DNA of 9,367 bases from CAZBWE01 sp964495465. Its GTDB lineage: Bacteria; Planctomycetota; Phycisphaerae; Sedimentisphaerales; Anaerobacaceae. Below are positions 6,684-9,367 of the stretch, piece after piece; the first letter of the stretch is position 1; each line of letters starts with the position of its first letter. Location: assembly GCA_964495465.1 (NCBI GenBank), contig CAZBWE010000084.1, forward strand, positions 1-9,367, read 5' to 3'. A model generated the notes under the pieces. It searched no databases. It saw nothing but the letters and a program-made list of their open reading frames with translations, and was not told the origin of the DNA. Made by a program: the position numbers and the translations under genes.

Positions 6684-6720
6684 ATTTAACATAATTCTAC
6701 ATTTACGTCAACAAATTTGT
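6684..6720 (-). promoter_or_regulatory. Candidate promoter and palindrome for the pheA operon
   Basis: The minus strand has TTGACG (complement of 6706-6711) and TTAAAT (complement of 6684-6689) separated by 16 bases. They match the -35 and -10 consensus at 5/6 and 4/6. A perfect 10-bp palindrome, ACAAATTTGT (6711-6720), abuts the -35 box and could be an operator. The predicted leader to the pheA ATG is about 65 nt. No binding factor can be named. Confidence 0.4.
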
Positions 6721-7020
6721 CATTTGTCCTCTTGATACCTTTTTTTAGGGTTTTTGGGGTGTTTTTATAAATTTGTTCTTTTTGTCATTCTGCACGTGCT
6801 GCGGAATCCAAATATATTTATCCCCTCAATCTTGCCCTCCGTAGCTTGTCCCTAAGGGACAGGTGCCACAGGTAGCCGGAAAAAGGTTATCGATAAAGAT
6901 TCTGCCTTGCAGTAATTTATCATCTAATTTGTTAGCCTCCCGCACCGCAGGGAGCTTCCTTATATAAATCAGCAGCCTGCATTTGCCGTTTTGTGCAGAC
7001 TGTATAATCATAAATATAGG
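6721..7020. other. Non-coding, hairpin- and repeat-rich spacer
   Basis: I see no convincing gene here. TTTGTCATT occurs at 6716-6724 and again at 6781-6789. The second copy leads into a GTCATTC...GGAATCC block (6784-6809) around a GCACGTGC palindrome (6792-6799). CTTGTCCC/GGGACAGG (6845-6852 and 6856-6863, one G-T wobble) forms a tight hairpin. TTATCGATAA (6887-6896) is a perfect palindrome. CTCCC/GGGAG (6937-6941 and 6950-6954) forms a further hairpin. A 61-codon leftward ORF (7011-6826) runs through them but resembles no family I know. The region reads as accumulated repeat fragments between the conserved operon and the acquired module. Confidence 0.5.
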
Positions 7021-7048
7021 TTACAAAGTGAAAAATGAATATAATCTT

Positions 7049-7085
7049 ATTTGCCTCTTGCAAATTATCGTGTATAAAATTACAC
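7049..7085 (+). promoter_or_regulatory. Candidate promoter of the restriction-modification genes, with two dyads
   Basis: TTGCCT (7051-7056) and TATAAA (7073-7078) are spaced by 16 bases and match the consensus boxes at 4/6 and 5/6. The -35 box lies in a perfect dyad ATTTGC-N5-GCAAAT (7049-7065). The -10 box lies in a second dyad GTGTA-N6-TACAC (7070-7085). Operators overlapping promoters are common in restriction-modification modules, so these may be regulatory. No regulator gene is seen in the module. Confidence 0.4.
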
Positions 7086-7121
7086 TACTGGCCCATGGCG
7101 AAGGTTTATAAAAGAAAATAG

Positions 7122-8138
7122 ATGAAGAAAAGAACAAAATTAAAACCCTACTACAAAACCAAATATGGAAAAGCATATCTTGGAGATACACTGGACATAA
7201 TTAAACATATACCCGACAATTCAATAAATCTTGTACTAACTTCGCCCCCTTTTGCATTGACAAGTCAAAAAGAATATGGCAACAAACATGAACAAGATTA
7301 TATTGAATGGTTCTTACAATTTTCTCGTGAATTTAAAAGAGTATTAACTCCCGATGGTTCGTTTGTTGTTGACTTAGGCGGAGCATATTTACCTGGGTAT
7401 CCTATAAGAAGTATTTATCAATACGAACTCCTTTGTCGAATGGTAAAAGAACAAAACTATTTTCTTGCACAAGAGTTTTTTCATTACAACCCCGCACGAC
7501 TTCCGGCACCTGCGGAATGGGTTAATGTTCGTAGAATAAGAGTAAAAGACTCTGTGAATCTTGTTTGGTGGCTTTCGAAAACAAAGAGTCCAAAGGCCGA
7601 TAACAAAAATGTTTTACGTCCGTACACTAAAGCAATGAAATCACTTCTGAAGAAAGGTTACGTTGCTAAGAAACGACCAAGTGGTCATGACATCACCCAC
7701 AAATTCAACAAAGATCATGGTGGGTCAATACCCCCAAACGTATTGGAGTTTAGCAACAACGATGAAATACCACCAAACATATTGAAGCTCGGCAACAACG
7801 ATTCTAATAGTAAATATATGATGAAAAGTAAAAAGAGTGGATTAAAGCCACATCCGGCTCGTTTCCCAATACGCTTTGCAGAATTTTTCATCAAGTTTCT
7901 AACAGATGAAGGGGATACAGTATTTGACCCATTTGCGGGCTCTAATACAACAGGTTATGCGGCAGAACAGTTGCAACGAAAGTGGATTGCTTGTGAATTG
8001 AATGAAGTGTATATGAAAAATAGCATCCTTCGCTTTGAAGAAGAACCTGACCTTTTCGCAATATCAGAAGTCAAAATTTATGCCAACAATATTCAAAAAG
8101 AAAGACCTTCTGTATTTAGTTTCGCAAGCCGTAAATGA
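7122..8138 (+). CDS. Beta-class DNA methyltransferase, M.PvuII-like (probably cytosine-N4)
   Basis: This protein transfers a methyl group from S-adenosylmethionine to a base in a specific duplex DNA site, protecting it from the partner nuclease. In its 338 residues the catalytic motif TSPPFAL (40-46) precedes the SAM-binding motif DPFAGSNTTG (269-278), the beta-class order. The N-terminal YGKAYLGDTLDII (15-27) is motif X-like. An SPPF/SPPY catalytic box is typical of N4-cytosine enzymes. SPPFAL...KEYGN, IRVKDSVNLVWW, RPSGHDI and PARFP recall M.PvuII, judged from memory without alignment. Residues 203-215 and 216-228 (IPPNVLEFSNNDE and IPPNILKLGNNDS) are a tandem duplication where I expect one copy. 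The ATG directly follows an in-frame TAG; there is no clear ribosome site. The region is AT-rich and probably acquired. Target sequence is not determined. Confidence 0.88.
   Translation: MKKRTKLKPYYKTKYGKAYLGDTLDIIKHIPDNSINLVLTSPPFALTSQKEYGNKHEQDYIEWFLQFSREFKRVLTPDGSFVVDLGGAYLPGYPIRSIYQYELLCRMVKEQNYFLAQEFFHYNPARLPAPAEWVNVRRIRVKDSVNLVWWLSKTKSPKADNKNVLRPYTKAMKSLLKKGYVAKKRPSGHDITHKFNKDHGGSIPPNVLEFSNNDEIPPNILKLGNNDSNSKYMMKSKKSGLKPHPARFPIRFAEFFIKFLTDEGDTVFDPFAGSNTTGYAAEQLQRKWIACELNEVYMKNSILRFEEEPDLFAISEVKIYANNIQKERPSVFSFASRK
7728..7805 (+). repeat. 39-bp tandem duplication inside the methyltransferase
   Basis: Two adjacent 39-base units (7728-7766 and 7767-7805) agree at 30 of 39 positions by hand count. 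They encode two in-frame 13-residue repeats beginning IPPN and containing NND. The differences, about half in third codon positions or conservative, show that the duplication is not brand new. Confidence 0.8.
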
Positions 8139-9072
8139 AAGTGGATGTAGTATTCTTTATCTTAATAATCAACATCCTTTCAAAGTAAAAATCTCCAACA
8201 ATACTGAAAGTTATCTTGTAAAAATTATAATTTACAATGTTACCCATGGCGGTGGTCGGATGAGAGCAGCAAACGAATATCGCATCCAAATGAAAGAAGA
8301 GAGGCTTGAACAAGAAACTGGATACAAAACATTAATTCTCGGCTACTATGAACCACTCCAAGTTTTTGTGGGGTTTGATTTATCAAAACACATTGGTACG
8401 CCGGGTTACTCAGCATCATTTCAAATCAAAATAGAAAATTTAGAGAGAGCTGCTATTAGTGGCTTTTCGCCGTACGATAAGGGCAATGGTGAATTAGCAA
8501 TTGCTTTCAGGCCAGATTTTTTCATAGAATATGTTCGTAACCTTGAATCTCTTCACACATTTGGAGAATCACAACGAGATTTTGAAATACTTGAAGAGGT
8601 GACGAAAAACGAAGTTGTTCCCAATGAAGAAATTATACAACAGGTTAGCGTTCCAAGACGAATAACAGTTCAAACAATTAGCAAAAAGCAGAGAGATAAT
8701 AGTTTTCGAGCAAGAGTTTTAAGGGCATATAATTATCGTTGTGCATTTAGCGGCATTCAATTAAAACTCGTTGAAGCTGCACATATTATTCCTGTGGGCT
8801 ATGAAACATCTACAGATGAAACTTCAAATGGAATTGTACTATCTTACATTCATCACAAAGCATACGACCATGGTTTAATCACATTCAACGAAAAATACAA
8901 AATAATATATAATGAAAAAGAAATCCGTAAACTAGAAGAAATTCGTTTACACGGCGGATGGGAAAAATTCAAAAGAGGATTGAGACCAATTATTGATGTA
9001 CCACCAGCAGCGACGGATAGGCCGAATGTAGCGTACATTCAAACTGCAAATAAATTAAGAGGGTGGGGTTAG
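8080..9072 (+). CDS. HNH-family restriction endonuclease
   Basis: This is probably the cutting partner of the upstream methyltransferase. The 330-residue protein (from ATG 8080) ends in an HNH nuclease domain. It includes RDNSFRARVLRAYNYRCAFSG (205-225), EAAHIIP with the first His (His235), the Asn in SNGIVLS (Asn250) and IHHKAYDHG with the last His pair (258-259). The HNH residues look intact. Residues 1-160 form a separate alpha/beta-looking region containing GGGRMRAANEYRIQM (57-71). It resembles the methylase-associated N-terminal domain (called MTaX1 in Pfam, as I recall) found in such nucleases and may recognise the target. A TTG at 8035 would add 15 residues, but ATG 8080 is preferred. 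It overlaps the methyltransferase by 59 nt. The gene is very AT-rich, like its partner. No transposon or inactivating frameshift is seen. Confidence 0.82.
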   Translation: MPTIFKKKDLLYLVSQAVNESGCSILYLNNQHPFKVKISNNTESYLVKIIIYNVTHGGGRMRAANEYRIQMKEERLEQETGYKTLILGYYEPLQVFVGFDLSKHIGTPGYSASFQIKIENLERAAISGFSPYDKGNGELAIAFRPDFFIEYVRNLESLHTFGESQRDFEILEEVTKNEVVPNEEIIQQVSVPRRITVQTISKKQRDNSFRARVLRAYNYRCAFSGIQLKLVEAAHIIPVGYETSTDETSNGIVLSYIHHKAYDHGLITFNEKYKIIYNEKEIRKLEEIRLHGGWEKFKRGLRPIIDVPPAATDRPNVAYIQTANKLRGWG

Positions 9073-9103
9073 TATTTTTCAATCAAAAGCAAAGGGGCTC
9101 AAG

Positions 9104-9124
9104 AGCAAAAAGCCATTTTTTGCT
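9104..9124 (+). terminator. Weak terminator-like hairpin after the endonuclease
   Basis: AGCAAAAA (9104-9111) pairs perfectly with TTTTTGCT (9117-9124) around a 5-base loop, 31 nt after the endonuclease stop. The stem is AT-rich and the next bases are GTTATTTCC, not a clean T-run. A separate T8 tract lies at about 9150-9157. Termination here is plausible but weak. Confidence 0.35.
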
Positions 9125-9181
9125 GTTATTTCCAGACGCCCGTAAGACACTATTTTTTTTATTAAAATTGTTAGATTTTTA

Positions 9182-9210
9182 TTGAACACACAGGCAGAGT
9201 TTGGTATAAT
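9182..9210 (+). promoter_or_regulatory. Strong sigma70-type promoter
   Basis: TTGAAC (9182-9187) and a perfect TATAAT (9205-9210) are separated by 17 bases. This is the best promoter match in the window. Transcription should begin near 9216-9218, leaving a leader of about 105 nt before the ATG at 9323. Confidence 0.65.
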
Positions 9211-9215
9211 ATAAA

Positions 9216-9322
9216 CTGTGTACTCTATGTAGTACACGGTAGCGGAGACCCGCACGGATACAGGACAAGTCGTCTAAGTCAATAAAATGAACCATAAGTT
9301 CATTTATACTACGGATTAGCCA
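9216..9322 (+). promoter_or_regulatory. Structured 5' leader, class unknown
   Basis: Three perfect hairpins follow the promoter. They are GTGTACT-N6-AGTACAC (9218-9237) right at the expected transcript start, GCGG-AGAC-CCGC (9242-9253), and AAATGAAC-N5-GTTCATTT (9285-9305). GTAGTA (9229-9234) can also pair with TACTAC (9307-9312), which would compete with the first hairpin. I could not match it to a known riboswitch by eye. It may be a cis-regulatory RNA or a set of operators. Confidence 0.4.
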
Positions 9323-9367
9323 ATGTTTAATAAAAAGCGTTTAGAAACTTATCGGGCTACGGCGGGC
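9323..9367 (+). CDS. Start of an unidentified gene (cut by the window end)
   Basis: An ATG at 9323 opens a frame that is still open at the last base. It gives 15 residues, MFNKKRLETYRATAG. That is too short to recognise. The strong promoter and leader upstream support a real gene here, but there is no clear Shine-Dalgarno (the preceding bases are GGATTAGCCA). Nothing can be said of function. Confidence 0.4.
   Translation, partial: MFNKKRLETYRATAG

Noticed and set aside
6826..7011. A 61-codon leftward ORF in the spacer upstream of pheA
   Set aside because: It runs through palindromes and repeat-like sequence, matches no family I know and has no ribosome site. It is more likely a chance frame, or at best a remnant.
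7122..9072. A multi-gene anti-phage defence island
   Set aside because: Only the methylase and nuclease are visible. No helicase, specificity subunit, toxin-antitoxin pair or other defence gene is present in the window.
9216..9322. Cyclic-di-GMP (GEMM) riboswitch in the right-hand leader
   Set aside because: Some GGTAGCGG-like sequence suggested it, but the conserved GEMM core and stem order are not there.

Overview
The window looks like chromosomal DNA of an environmental bacterium. My best guess is a Planctomycetota/Phycisphaerae-like lineage. That is an inference from the style of the proteins (RpoZ, a split CoaB/CoaC pair, a short PyrE), the scarcity of Shine-Dalgarno sites and the several families of short interspersed repeats. 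No rRNA or tRNA is present to confirm it.

Layout. (1) 1-952, rightward: a possible promoter, pyrE (orotate phosphoribosyltransferase) and an overlapping small three-helix membrane protein of unknown function. (2) 935-6614, leftward: an eight-gene housekeeping run. In transcription order it is pheA (chorismate mutase/prephenate dehydratase), tpiA, secG, yicC, gmk, rpoZ, coaC, coaB. The yicC-gmk-rpoZ-coaC-coaB block is a widely conserved bacterial cluster. The run meets the pyrE pair tail to tail with an 18-nt overlap of reading frames. (3) 6615-7121: a divergent, non-coding, repeat- and palindrome-rich spacer holding likely promoters for pheA (leftward) and for the next module (rightward). (4) 7122-9072, rightward: an AT-rich two-gene restriction-modification module. 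It has a beta-class, M.PvuII-like cytosine-N4 type DNA methyltransferase and a 59-nt-overlapping HNH endonuclease. Base composition differs sharply from the operon (hand counts: 13/60 G+C for 8881-8940 against 36/60 for 4741-4800), which suggests horizontal acquisition. (5) 9073-9367: a weak terminator-like hairpin, a near-consensus promoter, a roughly 105-nt leader with several perfect hairpins, and the first 15 codons of a gene that runs off the window.

How the genes work together. The leftward genes serve Phe precursor synthesis, glycolysis, protein secretion, RNA turnover, GMP phosphorylation, RNA polymerase assembly and coenzyme A synthesis. They look like a co-transcribed housekeeping set rather than one pathway. 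The restriction-modification pair is self-contained: the methylase protects and the HNH enzyme cuts.

The most unusual points are these. A repeat is inserted in frame inside coaB. An inverted-repeat element separates coaC from coaB and encodes the last ten residues of CoaC. A 39-bp tandem duplication lies in the methylase. A PvuII-like methylase is paired with an HNH rather than a PvuII-type nuclease. Two dyads cover the putative methylase promoter. A structured, unassigned leader lies at the right edge. I did not see a clearly new multi-gene system beyond these.
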